Source: Lonsdalea britannica
Lineage (GTDB): Bacteria; Pseudomonadota; Gammaproteobacteria; Enterobacterales; Enterobacteriaceae
Assembly: GCF_946477055.1 (NCBI RefSeq)
Contig: NZ_CAMKXG010000243.1
Location: forward strand, 1-5,333
Direction: 5' to 3'
Length of the DNA: 5,333 bases
Shown: positions 1 through 5,333 of the stretch, piece by piece
How positions within the stretch are numbered: the first letter of the stretch is position 1
Layout: the number at the start of each line of letters is the position of its first letter
Translations under genes and position numbers: made by a program
The notes under the pieces: model-generated
What the model saw: only the letters and a program-made list of their open reading frames with translations
Told to the model about the DNA's origin: nothing
The model's database searches: none

Positions 1-2394
1 GAAACCAACGATGAACTGAAAACGGCGAAGGTCTACCGACCGCTGATCGTTCACTACAACAACGGCGCACCGGTGCGGCTCAGCGATGTCGCCACGGTAG
101 AAGATTCCGTGCAGGACACGCTCAACGCGGGGATGACCAACGGCGAACCGGCCGTGCTGGTGATCATCCGCCGCGCGCCCGAAGCCAACATCATCTCCAC
201 CGTCGACAGCATCCGCGCCGCGCTACCGGAACTGAGCGCCACGCTGCCCGCTTCAGTACATTTGAACGTCGCGCAGGATCGCTCCCCCACCATCCGCGCG
301 TCACTGGCGGAGGTGGAACGGGCGCTGGTGATCGCCGTCGCGCTGGTGATTTTAGTGGTGTACCTGTTTCTGCGTTCCGGGCGCGCCACGCTGATCCCGG
401 CGGCGGCGGTGCCTATTTCGCTGATCGGCACATTCGCCGCCATGTATCTGTGCGGTTTCAGCCTGAATAATCTGTCGTTGATGGCGCTAACGATTGCCAC
501 CGGCTTCGTGGTGGACGACGCAATCGTGGTGCTGGAAAACACCGCTCGCCACATCGAAGCGGGCATCAAACCGATGCCTGCGGCGATACAGGGCGTACGC
601 GAAGTCGGCTTCACCGTCGTCTCCATGAGCGTGTCGCTGATCGCCGTATTCATTCCGCTCCTGCTGATGGACGGGCTGTCGGGGCGACTGTTTCGTGAAT
701 TCGCCGTCACGCTGTGCGTCGCGATAATGATTTCGCTGGTGGTTTCGCTCACCCTGACGCCGATGATGTGCGCGCGGCTGCTGCGTCCGCATGCGCCCCG
801 CAGCCAACCGCGCCGCCGGGGATTCAACCGCGTATTGCTAGCGTTACAGGAACGCTATGCACTGTCGTTGAACTGGGTGCTGGCGCGGGCGCGCTGGGTG
901 GTGCTGGTCCTGTTCGGCACCATCGGCCTCAGCGTGTGGCTCTATGTCGACATGCCGAAAACGCTGTTCCCGGAGCAGGATACCGGGCGGATTATGGGCT
1001 TCGTGCAGGGCGACCAGAGCATTTCGTTCCAGGCGATGAAGATTAAAATGCAGGATCTGATGAAAACCGTCAGCAGCGATCCCGCCGTGGATAACGTGAC
1101 CGGCTTCACCGGCGGTAACCGCACCAACAGCGGCTCGATGTTTATCAGCCTGAAACCCCTGGCGGAGCGCGGCGCCAGCTCACAGCAGATTATTGCCAGA
1201 CTGAGGTCCAAACTGGCTCAGGAGCCGGGTGCCAGCCTGTTTCTGATGGCAGTACAGGATGTGCGAATGGGCGGCCGCGAGGCCAACGCCAGCTATCAAT
1301 ACACGCTGTTGTCAGACGATTTGAGCGCGCTGCGCCAGTGGGAACCGAAAATCCGCACGGCATTGGCCGAACTGCCGGAGTTGGCGGACGTCAGCTCCGA
1401 TCAGCAGGACAAGGGCGCTGAACTGGCGCTGACCTACGATCGCGATACGCTGGCTCAGCTCGGCATCAGCGTGTCGGATATCAACGCCCTGCTCAACAAT
1501 GCCTTCGGGCAGCGGCAGATCTCCACGATCTACCAACCGTTGAACCAGTACAAGGTGGTGATGGTGGTCGATCCGATCTATGCGCAGGACGCCAGCGCGC
1601 TGAACAAAATGTTCGTCATCAATAGCGAGGGTAAAGCGATTCCCCTGTCCTATTTCGCCCGCTGGCTGCCCGCCAACGCGCCGCTGTCGGTCAACCATCA
1701 GGGGCTGTCCGCCGCGGCGACGATCTCCTTCAACCTGCCGCCGAACGCCAGCCTGTCCGATGCCACCTTCGCCATCGAGCGAACCATGACCGCGCTGGGC
1801 GTGCCTTCCAACGTGCGCGGCCAGTTCGCCGGCACCGCGTTGGCGTTCCAACAGTCGCAGTCGTCGCAGGTGGCGCTGATCATCGCCGCCATCGTCACGG
1901 TGTATATCGTGCTGGGGATGCTGTATGAAAGCTACGTACACCCGCTGACCATCATCTCCACCCTGCCGTCGGCGGGGGTGGGCGCGCTGCTGGCGCTGAA
2001 GCTGTTTGATAAACCTTTCAGCCTGGTCGCGCTCATCGGCATCATGCTGCTGATCGGCATCGTGAAAAAGAACGCCATTATGATGGTGGACTTCGCACTG
2101 GTGGCGCAACGGACTCAGAACCTCAGCGCGCGCGAAGCGATCTTTCAGGCCTGTCAGCTTCGCTTCCGCCCGATTTTGATGACCACGCTGGCCGCCTTGC
2201 TGGGGGCGCTGCCGCTGGTCTTGAGCAGCGGCGACGGCGCGGAGCTGCGCCAGCCGCTGGGGATCACCATCGTCGGCGGACTGGTCATGAGTCAGCTACT
2301 CACGCTCTATACCACGCCGGTGGTGTATCTGTTCTTTGACCGGCTGTCCCAGCGACGCTCGCGCCGTACGGTGACGCTGCCGGATTCGCCCTGA
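1..2394 (+). CDS. mdtC: MdtC, RND multidrug efflux transporter subunit (5' end outside window)
   Basis: MdtC is an inner-membrane RND pump subunit. In E. coli it forms a mixed MdtB/MdtC trimer that works with the adaptor MdtA and TolC, using proton motive force to export bile salts, novobiocin and other drugs. The reading frame is open from base 1 and gives 797 residues to the TGA at 2392-2394. The E. coli protein has about 1025, so roughly 230 N-terminal residues are missing; the GTG at 73 is an internal Val, not the start. The window opens at a segment matching E. coli QTNDELKTA. Window codons 108-124, 130-150 and 155-176 look like TM2-TM4, and TM4 carries the Asp-Asp pair (codons 172-173, [13 protein letters not shown]) typical of RND proton relays. 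The second periplasmic porter domain follows. TM8-TM12 lie at about codons 624-780, with [14 protein letters not shown] in TM10. The end, [12 protein letters not shown], matches MdtC rather than MdtB or AcrB. No frameshift is seen. The subunit call is firm by remembered similarity. Confidence 0.95.
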   Translation, partial: ETNDELKTAKVYRPLIVHYNNGAPVRLSDVATVEDSVQDTLNAGMTNGEPAVLVIIRRAPEANIISTVDSIRAALPELSATLPASVHLNVAQDRSPTIRASLAEVERALVIAVALVILVVYLFLRSGRATLIPAAAVPISLIGTFAAMYLCGFSLNNLSLMALTIATGFVVDDAIVVLENTARHIEAGIKPMPAAIQGVREVGFTVVSMSVSLIAVFIPLLLMDGLSGRLFREFAVTLCVAIMISLVVSLTLTPMMCARLLRPHAPRSQPRRRGFNRVLLALQERYALSLNWVLARARWVVLVLFGTIGLSVWLYVDMPKTLFPEQDTGRIMGFVQGDQSISFQAMKIKMQDLMKTVSSDPAVDNVTGFTGGNRTNSGSMFISLKPLAERGASSQQIIARLRSKLAQEPGASLFLMAVQDVRMGGREANASYQYTLLSDDLSALRQWEPKIRTALAELPELADVSSDQQDKGAELALTYDRDTLAQLGISVSDINALLNNAFGQRQISTIYQPLNQYKVVMVVDPIYAQDASALNKMFVINSEGKAIPLSYFARWLPANAPLSVNHQGLSAAATISFNLPPNASLSDATFAIERTMTALGVPSNVRGQFAGTALAFQQSQSSQVALIIAAIVTVYIVLGMLYESYVHPLTIISTLPSAGVGALLALKLFDKPFSLVALIGIMLLIGIVKKNAIMMVDFALVAQRTQNLSAREAIFQACQLRFRPILMTTLAALLGALPLVLSSGDGAELRQPLGITIVGGLVMSQLLTLYTTPVVYLFFDRLSQRRSRRTVTLPDSP

Positions 2395-2489
2395 CGGGCG
2401 TTCAAAGAAACTGTCCGACTCGGTGAAAATTTTACGATAGCCACGCAAACTGAGGCTGTTAGCCTAAATGCTCGGTTGATTAAACGGTA

Positions 2490-2495
2490 AAGGAG
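2490..2495 (+). promoter_or_regulatory. Ribosome binding site of the hydroquinone reductase gene
   Basis: AAGGAG lies 6 bases before the ATG at 2502. This near-consensus Shine-Dalgarno fixes that start, and the protein then begins MSGLVEGRW, similar to the family N-terminus (E. coli MGQLIDGVW). Confidence 0.8.
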
Positions 2496-2501
2496 TCAGC
2501 G

Positions 2502-3452
2502 ATGTCGGGTTTAGTGGAGGGTCGATGGGTCGTCGGCGATGTGGCGGCGGAAGAGACCAAAAATGGGGCTTTTCACCGCCAGGCGACCCGGTTCAGGGAA
2601 ACGACGGTGATACCTGAAGCCGGGCGCTACCAGCTGTTTGTGTCCTATTTCTGCCCGTGGGCGTCAAGAACGCTGATCTTCCGCAAGCTGAAAGGGCTCG
2701 AGCCGGTGATTTCGCTCTCCGTGGCGGAGCCGCACATCGGCGAACAGGGTTGGGCATTTAGTACACCGCAGGATGCCGGTCCGCATCTGCCCGCCGTACG
2801 CTACTTACACGAGCTGTACACCGCGAGCGACGCCCATTACACCGGCAAAGTGTCGGTGCCGGTGCTGTGGGATCGCCACGAAGGACGCATCGTCAATAAT
2901 GAGTCCGCCGACATCATTCGCCTCTTCAATACCGCGTTCGACACGCTCACCGGCAACGTCGAAGACTTCTATCCCCCCGCGCTGCGCGCCGACATCGACC
3001 GCTGGAATACGCTGATTTACGATACGATCAACAACGGCGTCTACAAGACCGGCTTCTCCCGTACGCAGGAACACTACGCCCAAGCAGTCACGGCGCTGTT
3101 CGCCTCGCTGGACACCGTGGACGCGCATCTGGCGGATCACCGTTATCTGGCGGGAGACACCGTGACGGAAGCCGACTGGCGGCTGTTCGTCACGCTGATC
3201 CGTTTCGATGTGGCCTATCACGGCGCGTTCAAATGCAATATTCGCCGTATTGAGGACTATCCTCACCTCTCTCACTACCTGCGCGATCTGTATCAGCACC
3301 CCGGCATCCGTGAAACGGTCAATATCGAGCATATCAAGTCCGGCTACTACGGCATTCGCTGGCTCAATCCTACCGGCATCGTCCCGCTGGGACCGGAAAT
3401 CGATCTCGATCGGCCACACAACCGCCACACGGTCAGCAGCACAACGAAATAG
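2502..3452 (+). CDS. yqjG: Glutathionyl-hydroquinone reductase, YqjG/Ecm4 family (Xi-class GST)
   Basis: A 316-residue cytoplasmic enzyme. Family members use glutathione to reduce glutathionyl-hydroquinones to hydroquinones, with a catalytic Cys forming a mixed disulfide. The N-terminal thioredoxin fold carries the CPWA motif (Cys51, in FCPWASRTL), the cis-Pro strand VPVLWD (Pro120) and the glutathione-contacting NESADIIR (Glu134, Ser135). The helical C-terminal domain includes NNGVYKTGF, whose Tyr181 aligns with the active-site Tyr of E. coli YqjG, HRYLAGDTVTEAD at about 213-225, and a tail with Tyr282/283 and NPTGIVPLGP typical of the family. It is about 12 residues shorter than E. coli YqjG (328 as I recall), mostly in the loop before the Cys. 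It starts 107 bases after mdtC with its own strong ribosome binding site and no intrinsic terminator between them, so co-transcription is possible. E. coli yqjG lies elsewhere, so this may be a relocated ortholog or a paralog. The family call is firm; the symbol is less so. Confidence 0.9.
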   Translation: MSGLVEGRWVVGDVAAEETKNGAFHRQATRFRETTVIPEAGRYQLFVSYFCPWASRTLIFRKLKGLEPVISLSVAEPHIGEQGWAFSTPQDAGPHLPAVRYLHELYTASDAHYTGKVSVPVLWDRHEGRIVNNESADIIRLFNTAFDTLTGNVEDFYPPALRADIDRWNTLIYDTINNGVYKTGFSRTQEHYAQAVTALFASLDTVDAHLADHRYLAGDTVTEADWRLFVTLIRFDVAYHGAFKCNIRRIEDYPHLSHYLRDLYQHPGIRETVNIEHIKSGYYGIRWLNPTGIVPLGPEIDLDRPHNRHTVSSTTK

Positions 3453-3475
3453 GCATACTTTTTGTAAGCCGAATA

Positions 3476-3504
3476 CTGATTTTTCCCCGCATAAGCGCTA
3501 GAAT
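3476..3504 (+). promoter_or_regulatory. Probable sigma70 promoter of trhP
   Basis: The -10 box TAGAAT (3499-3504) matches consensus at 5 of 6. It sits 17 bases after a weak -35, CTGATT (3476-3481). The predicted transcript start is near 3511, giving a leader of about 56 bases to the trhP ATG. This is assigned by eye; only the -10 is strong. Confidence 0.55.
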
Positions 3505-3515
3505 CTGCCGCCTTA

Positions 3516-3535
3516 CTGCTCCCGCCCGGGAGCAG
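3516..3535 (+). other. GC-rich 8-bp hairpin in the trhP leader
   Basis: CTGCTCCC (3516-3523) pairs perfectly with GGGAGCAG (3528-3535) around a GCCC loop. No T-run follows, so it is not an intrinsic terminator of the upstream gene. It lies only about 5 bases after the predicted transcript start, where a stem-loop can shield an mRNA 5' end from decay. That role is inferred. Confidence 0.6.
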
Positions 3536-3566
3536 CCTGACCTGAGATCAGACTTGAGAGAACCCC

Positions 3567-4928
3567 ATGTTTAAACCGGAACTACTGTCTCCGGCCGGTA
3601 CGCTGAAAAATATGCGTTACGCCTTTGCTTATGGCGCTGACGCGATTTATGCCGGCCAGCCCCGCTACAGCCTGCGCGTGCGCAATAACGAATTCAATCA
3701 TCAGACGCTGGCCGAGGCGATCAACGAAGCGCATTCGCTGGGCAAAAAATTCTACGTCGTCGTTAACATCGCGCCGCACAACGCCAAAATCAAAACCTTC
3801 CTGCGCGATTTGCAGCCGGTCATCGACATGCAGCCGGATGCGCTGATTATGTCCGATCCGGGCCTGATCATGCTGGTGCGTGAAAACTTCCCGCAGATGC
3901 AAATCCATCTGTCGGTGCAGGCGAATGCGGTCAACTGGGCGACGGTAAAATTCTGGCAGCAGATGGGGCTGAGCCGCGTCATTTTGTCCCGCGAATTGTC
4001 TCTGCAGGAAATTGAAGAGATCCGCGAACATGTGCCGGAAATGGAGCTGGAAATCTTCGTTCACGGCGCGTTGTGCATGGCCTATTCCGGCCGCTGCCTG
4101 CTCTCCGGGTACATCAACAAACGCGACCCGAATCAGGGAACCTGCACCAATGCCTGCCGTTGGGAATATAAAGTGCAGGAAGGCAAAGAAGACGATGTGG
4201 GCAATATCGTGCATATGCATGAGCCGATTAAGGTCGCCAACGTCGAACCCACGCTGGGCATCGGCGAACCGACCGACAAAGTCTTTATGCTGGAAGAGAG
4301 CCAGCGCCCCGGCGAATACATGAGCGCGTTCGAAGACGAACACGGCACTTATATTATGAACTCCCGCGACCTGCGCGCGATCCAGCACGTGGAACGCCTG
4401 ACGCAGATGCAGGTGCATTCGCTGAAAATCGAAGGCCGTACCAAGTCCTTCTACTATTGCGCGCGTACCGCCCAGGTGTATCGCCGCGCCATCGACGACG
4501 CCGTGGCCGGAAAACCGTTCGATCCGTCACTGCTCCAGACGCTGGAAGGACTGGCTCACCGTGGCTATACCGAAGGCTTCCTGCGCCGTCACGTCCACGA
4601 AGATCACCAGAACTACGAATACGGCTATTCGGTGTCCGACCGTCAGCAGTTCGTCGGGGAATTCACCGGCGAACGCCGTAATGGACTGGCGGAAGTCGCG
4701 GTGAAAAACAAGTTCTCCTGCGGCGACAGCGTGGAAATGATGACGCCGGGCGGCAACGTGCAGTTCACGATTGAAGGGATGCAGAACAGTAAAGGTCAGG
4801 ATACTGACGTCGCGCCGGGCAACGGCCATATCGTCTACCTGCCGGTGCCGGAAGACATCTCACTGGAATATGCGTTGCTGCTGCGTAATCTGCAGGGAAC
4901 CAGCACCCGCAATCCTCACGCTAAATAA
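3567..4928 (+). CDS. trhP: TrhP (YegQ), U32-family tRNA U34 hydroxylation protein
   Basis: TrhP makes 5-hydroxyuridine at wobble position 34 of tRNAs for four-codon boxes. It works by a prephenate-dependent route parallel to the oxygen-dependent TrhO, and the product is the precursor of cmo5U made by CmoA/CmoB. The protein has 453 residues, the same length as E. coli YegQ, and is near-identical along much of it. The start MFKPELLSPAGTLKNM is the conserved family start; a weak GAGAG site (3556-3560) sits 6 bases upstream of the ATG. The U32 signature is complete at residues 162-180, with Cys170 and Cys177 (E-x-F-x2-G-A-L-C-x4-G-x-C). Cys193 and Cys197 follow in GTCTNACRWEY, a set consistent with the iron-sulfur cluster proposed for this family. 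SLKIEGRTKSFYY lies at 285-297, and a small C-terminal domain (about 360-453) follows. Old 'collagenase-like protease' labels for U32 proteins do not apply. It is monocistronic in appearance, with its own promoter and terminator. Confidence 0.96.
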   Translation: MFKPELLSPAGTLKNMRYAFAYGADAIYAGQPRYSLRVRNNEFNHQTLAEAINEAHSLGKKFYVVVNIAPHNAKIKTFLRDLQPVIDMQPDALIMSDPGLIMLVRENFPQMQIHLSVQANAVNWATVKFWQQMGLSRVILSRELSLQEIEEIREHVPEMELEIFVHGALCMAYSGRCLLSGYINKRDPNQGTCTNACRWEYKVQEGKEDDVGNIVHMHEPIKVANVEPTLGIGEPTDKVFMLEESQRPGEYMSAFEDEHGTYIMNSRDLRAIQHVERLTQMQVHSLKIEGRTKSFYYCARTAQVYRRAIDDAVAGKPFDPSLLQTLEGLAHRGYTEGFLRRHVHEDHQNYEYGYSVSDRQQFVGEFTGERRNGLAEVAVKNKFSCGDSVEMMTPGGNVQFTIEGMQNSKGQDTDVAPGNGHIVYLPVPEDISLEYALLLRNLQGTSTRNPHAK

Positions 4929-4941
4929 AGTCTGTTTCGAC

Positions 4942-4973
4942 CGTCAGAGCAGACATCTGTTCTGACGTTTTTT
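4942..4973 (+). terminator. Intrinsic terminator of trhP
   Basis: An 11-bp stem (4942-4952 with 4957-4967, one G-T wobble) closes a 4-base loop, ACAT. Six T residues follow at 4968-4973. It begins 13 bases after the trhP stop codon. Its T-tract runs into the left half of the CRP-like site of the next transcription unit. Confidence 0.88.
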
Positions 4974-4987
4974 AGAAATGGATCACA
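4972..4987 (+). promoter_or_regulatory. CRP (cAMP receptor protein) binding site for cyaR
   Basis: The site reads TTAGA-N6-TCACA. The right half is perfect and the left half matches TGTGA at 3 of 5. Its centre is at 4979.5, exactly 41.5 bases upstream of the inferred cyaR start at 5021, the geometry of a class II CRP-activated promoter. CRP activation of cyaR is established in E. coli and Salmonella. The left half is poor, so affinity may be modest. Confidence 0.75.
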
Positions 4988-5008
4988 TCAATAGCGGACG
5001 CGGTAGGT

Positions 5009-5014
5009 TACTAT
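5009..5014 (+). promoter_or_regulatory. -10 box of the cyaR promoter
   Basis: TACTAT (4 of 6 to TATAAT) lies at -12 to -7 relative to the inferred start at 5021. There is no recognisable -35 hexamer; the CRP site covers that region, as expected for a CRP-dependent promoter. Confidence 0.7.
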
Positions 5015-5020
5015 TTCACC

Positions 5021-5115
5021 GCTGAGAAAACACAGAACGAAAAATAAGCGTAGTCACACTACCAGGAACCACCTCCTTCGCCAGCTCAATCTCCCTTGAG
5101 CTGGCTTTTTCTTTT
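5021..5115 (+). ncRNA. cyaR: CyaR small regulatory RNA (RyeE), Hfq-dependent
   Basis: CyaR is an Hfq-binding trans-acting sRNA made when cAMP-CRP is active. In E. coli and Salmonella it represses ompX, luxS, nadE and yqaE by pairing near their ribosome binding sites. Three things identify it here. It lies between trhP and yegS, the known locus. Its 5' end GCTGAGAAAACA resembles E. coli GCUGAAAAACA. The block at 5060-5078, TACCAGGAACCACCTCCTT, matches the E. coli seed region as I remember it. That block contains the anti-Shine-Dalgarno-like CCACCTCC. A small hairpin (5050-5054 with 5058-5062) precedes it. The 3' stem differs from E. coli in sequence but keeps perfect pairing and the same TCTCCC loop, which is good evidence for a conserved RNA. 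Predicted length is about 95 bases against 87 in E. coli. There is no coding potential. The ends are inferred from the promoter and terminator. Confidence 0.93.
5080..5115 (+). terminator. Intrinsic terminator of cyaR
   Basis: A perfect 10-bp stem, GCCAGCTCAA (5080-5089) with TTGAGCTGGC (5096-5105), encloses the loop TCTCCC and is followed by TTTTTCTTTT. It forms the 3' end of the sRNA; the terminal U-run is the usual Hfq-binding element. Confidence 0.92.
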
Positions 5116-5186
5116 CTACGTCGTCCCCGTCACGCATCCACTGCCCGCGAGTCACGCTTTTCTGCTACGCTGACTACACTATTTTC

Positions 5187-5212
5187 GGAGGCGATCTGCG
5201 TGTCTTCGCCTC
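5187..5212 (+). other. Hairpin holding a second Shine-Dalgarno and in-frame GTG upstream of yegS
   Basis: GAGGCGA (5188-5194) pairs perfectly with TCGCCTC (5206-5212) across an 11-base loop. The left arm contains most of GGAGG (5187-5191), a strong Shine-Dalgarno. It lies 8 bases before a GTG (5200-5202) in the loop, which is in frame with yegS with no stop between. Translation there would add 18 residues to YegS. There is no T-run, so it is not a terminator. It may be chance. Confidence 0.4.
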
Positions 5213-5238
5213 ACTTTCGGTTTCCTCTAGGTCTTTTC

Positions 5239-5244
5239 AGGGAG
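5239..5244 (+). promoter_or_regulatory. Ribosome binding site of yegS
   Basis: AGGGAG ends 9 bases before the ATG at 5254. It supports that start, which also gives an N-terminus the same length as in E. coli YegS. Confidence 0.65.
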
Positions 5245-5253
5245 TACGTCGTC

Positions 5254-5333
5254 ATGGCGCAAAAACCACAATCTCTTATCATTCTAAACGGCAAAAGCAG
5301 CCAAAATGACGAACTGCGTCAGGCGGTGAAAGC
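5254..5333 (+). CDS. yegS: YegS lipid kinase, N-terminal fragment (3' end outside window)
   Basis: YegS is a cytoplasmic lipid kinase of the diacylglycerol kinase/NAD kinase-like fold; the E. coli enzyme phosphorylates phosphatidylglycerol in vitro and has about 300 residues. Only 26 codons are visible. They read MAQKPQSLIILNGKSSQND followed by ELRQAVK, against E. coli MAEFPASLLILNGKS and onward. LIILNGKS is the first strand and loop of the kinase domain; the nucleotide-binding GGDGT motif lies beyond the window. Its position right after cyaR matches the E. coli order. The ATG at 5254 is chosen because it gives the family N-terminus, although an in-frame GTG at 5200 has a stronger Shine-Dalgarno. 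CyaR's terminator separates the two units, so yegS probably has its own promoter in 5116-5190, but none is convincing. Confidence 0.88.
   Translation, partial: MAQKPQSLIILNGKSSQNDELRQAVK

Noticed and set aside
54..827. 257-codon antisense open frame inside mdtC, and a similar one at 1312-2109
   Set aside because: Both lie opposite a clearly conserved RND gene. Their Ser/Thr/Arg-rich or His/Gln/Asp-rich composition is what the complement of a GC-rich coding frame produces. No recognisable domain.
2387..2400. Small hairpin CGCCC-TGAC-GGGCG over the mdtC stop codon as a terminator
   Set aside because: Only 5 bp and followed by TTCAAAG rather than a T-run.
2411..2469. Possible promoter for the reductase gene (TACGAT at 2433-2438)
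   Set aside because: The -10-like match is 4 of 6 and no -35-like hexamer lies at 16-18 bases; not better than chance.
3452..3485. GGC-A-TAC / GTA-A-GCC imperfect hairpin after the reductase gene, with a T-run at 3480-3485, as a terminator
   Set aside because: The stem is interrupted by an A-A mismatch and the T-run is about 10 bases away from it, so it does not fit an intrinsic terminator.
3582..4418. 278-codon antisense open frame inside trhP
   Set aside because: Shadow of the strongly conserved trhP frame, rich in His, Phe, Gln and Asp with no family resemblance.
5163..5180. TGCTACGCT and TACACT as -10 boxes for a yegS promoter
   Set aside because: Each matches at about 4 of 6 and neither has a -35 at suitable spacing. 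A promoter is expected here but cannot be placed.
5060..5194. Pairing between the CyaR seed CCTCC and GGAGG in the yegS leader as autoregulation of the neighbour
   Set aside because: The complementarity is only 5 bp and does not extend on either side, which any strong Shine-Dalgarno would give.

Overview
The window is a chromosomal segment from a gamma-proteobacterium of the order Enterobacterales. Every gene reads as a close homolog of an Escherichia coli gene, and the order trhP(yegQ) - cyaR sRNA - yegS is the one known from E. coli. G/C-rich third positions and proteins clearly diverged from the E. coli versions suggest a plant-associated lineage such as Dickeya or its relatives in Pectobacteriaceae. 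That genus-level guess is inference from memory, not a search result.

Layout, left to right, all on the + strand. (1) 1-2394 is the 3' three quarters of mdtC, an RND multidrug efflux subunit whose start lies upstream of the window. (2) 2502-3452 is a glutathionyl-hydroquinone reductase (YqjG/Ecm4 type, Xi-class GST) with its own strong ribosome binding site. (3) 3567-4928 is trhP (yegQ), a U32-family tRNA U34 hydroxylation protein. It has a plausible sigma70 promoter and a very stable leader hairpin, and it ends in a strong intrinsic terminator. (4) About 5021-5115 is the Hfq-type small RNA CyaR, too short and non-coding to appear as an ORF. It has its own CRP-type operator centred at -41.5, a -10 box and an intrinsic terminator. 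(5) 5254 to the window end is the first 26 codons of yegS, a lipid kinase.

The genes do not form one pathway. MdtC (drug and bile-salt export) and the hydroquinone reductase (quinone detoxification) could both serve defence against toxic small molecules. TrhP supports wobble decoding. CyaR links carbon status (cAMP-CRP) to post-transcriptional repression of envelope and metabolic mRNAs. Compared with E. coli, the mdtD-baeS-baeR-yegP block expected between mdtC and trhP is absent and the reductase gene sits there instead.

I see no mobile element, CRISPR array, tRNA or rRNA, and no previously undescribed multi-gene system. The most interesting material is the compact non-coding region 4929-5253: a terminator overlapping a CRP operator, the CyaR homolog, and an unusual yegS leader with a second possible start inside a hairpin.
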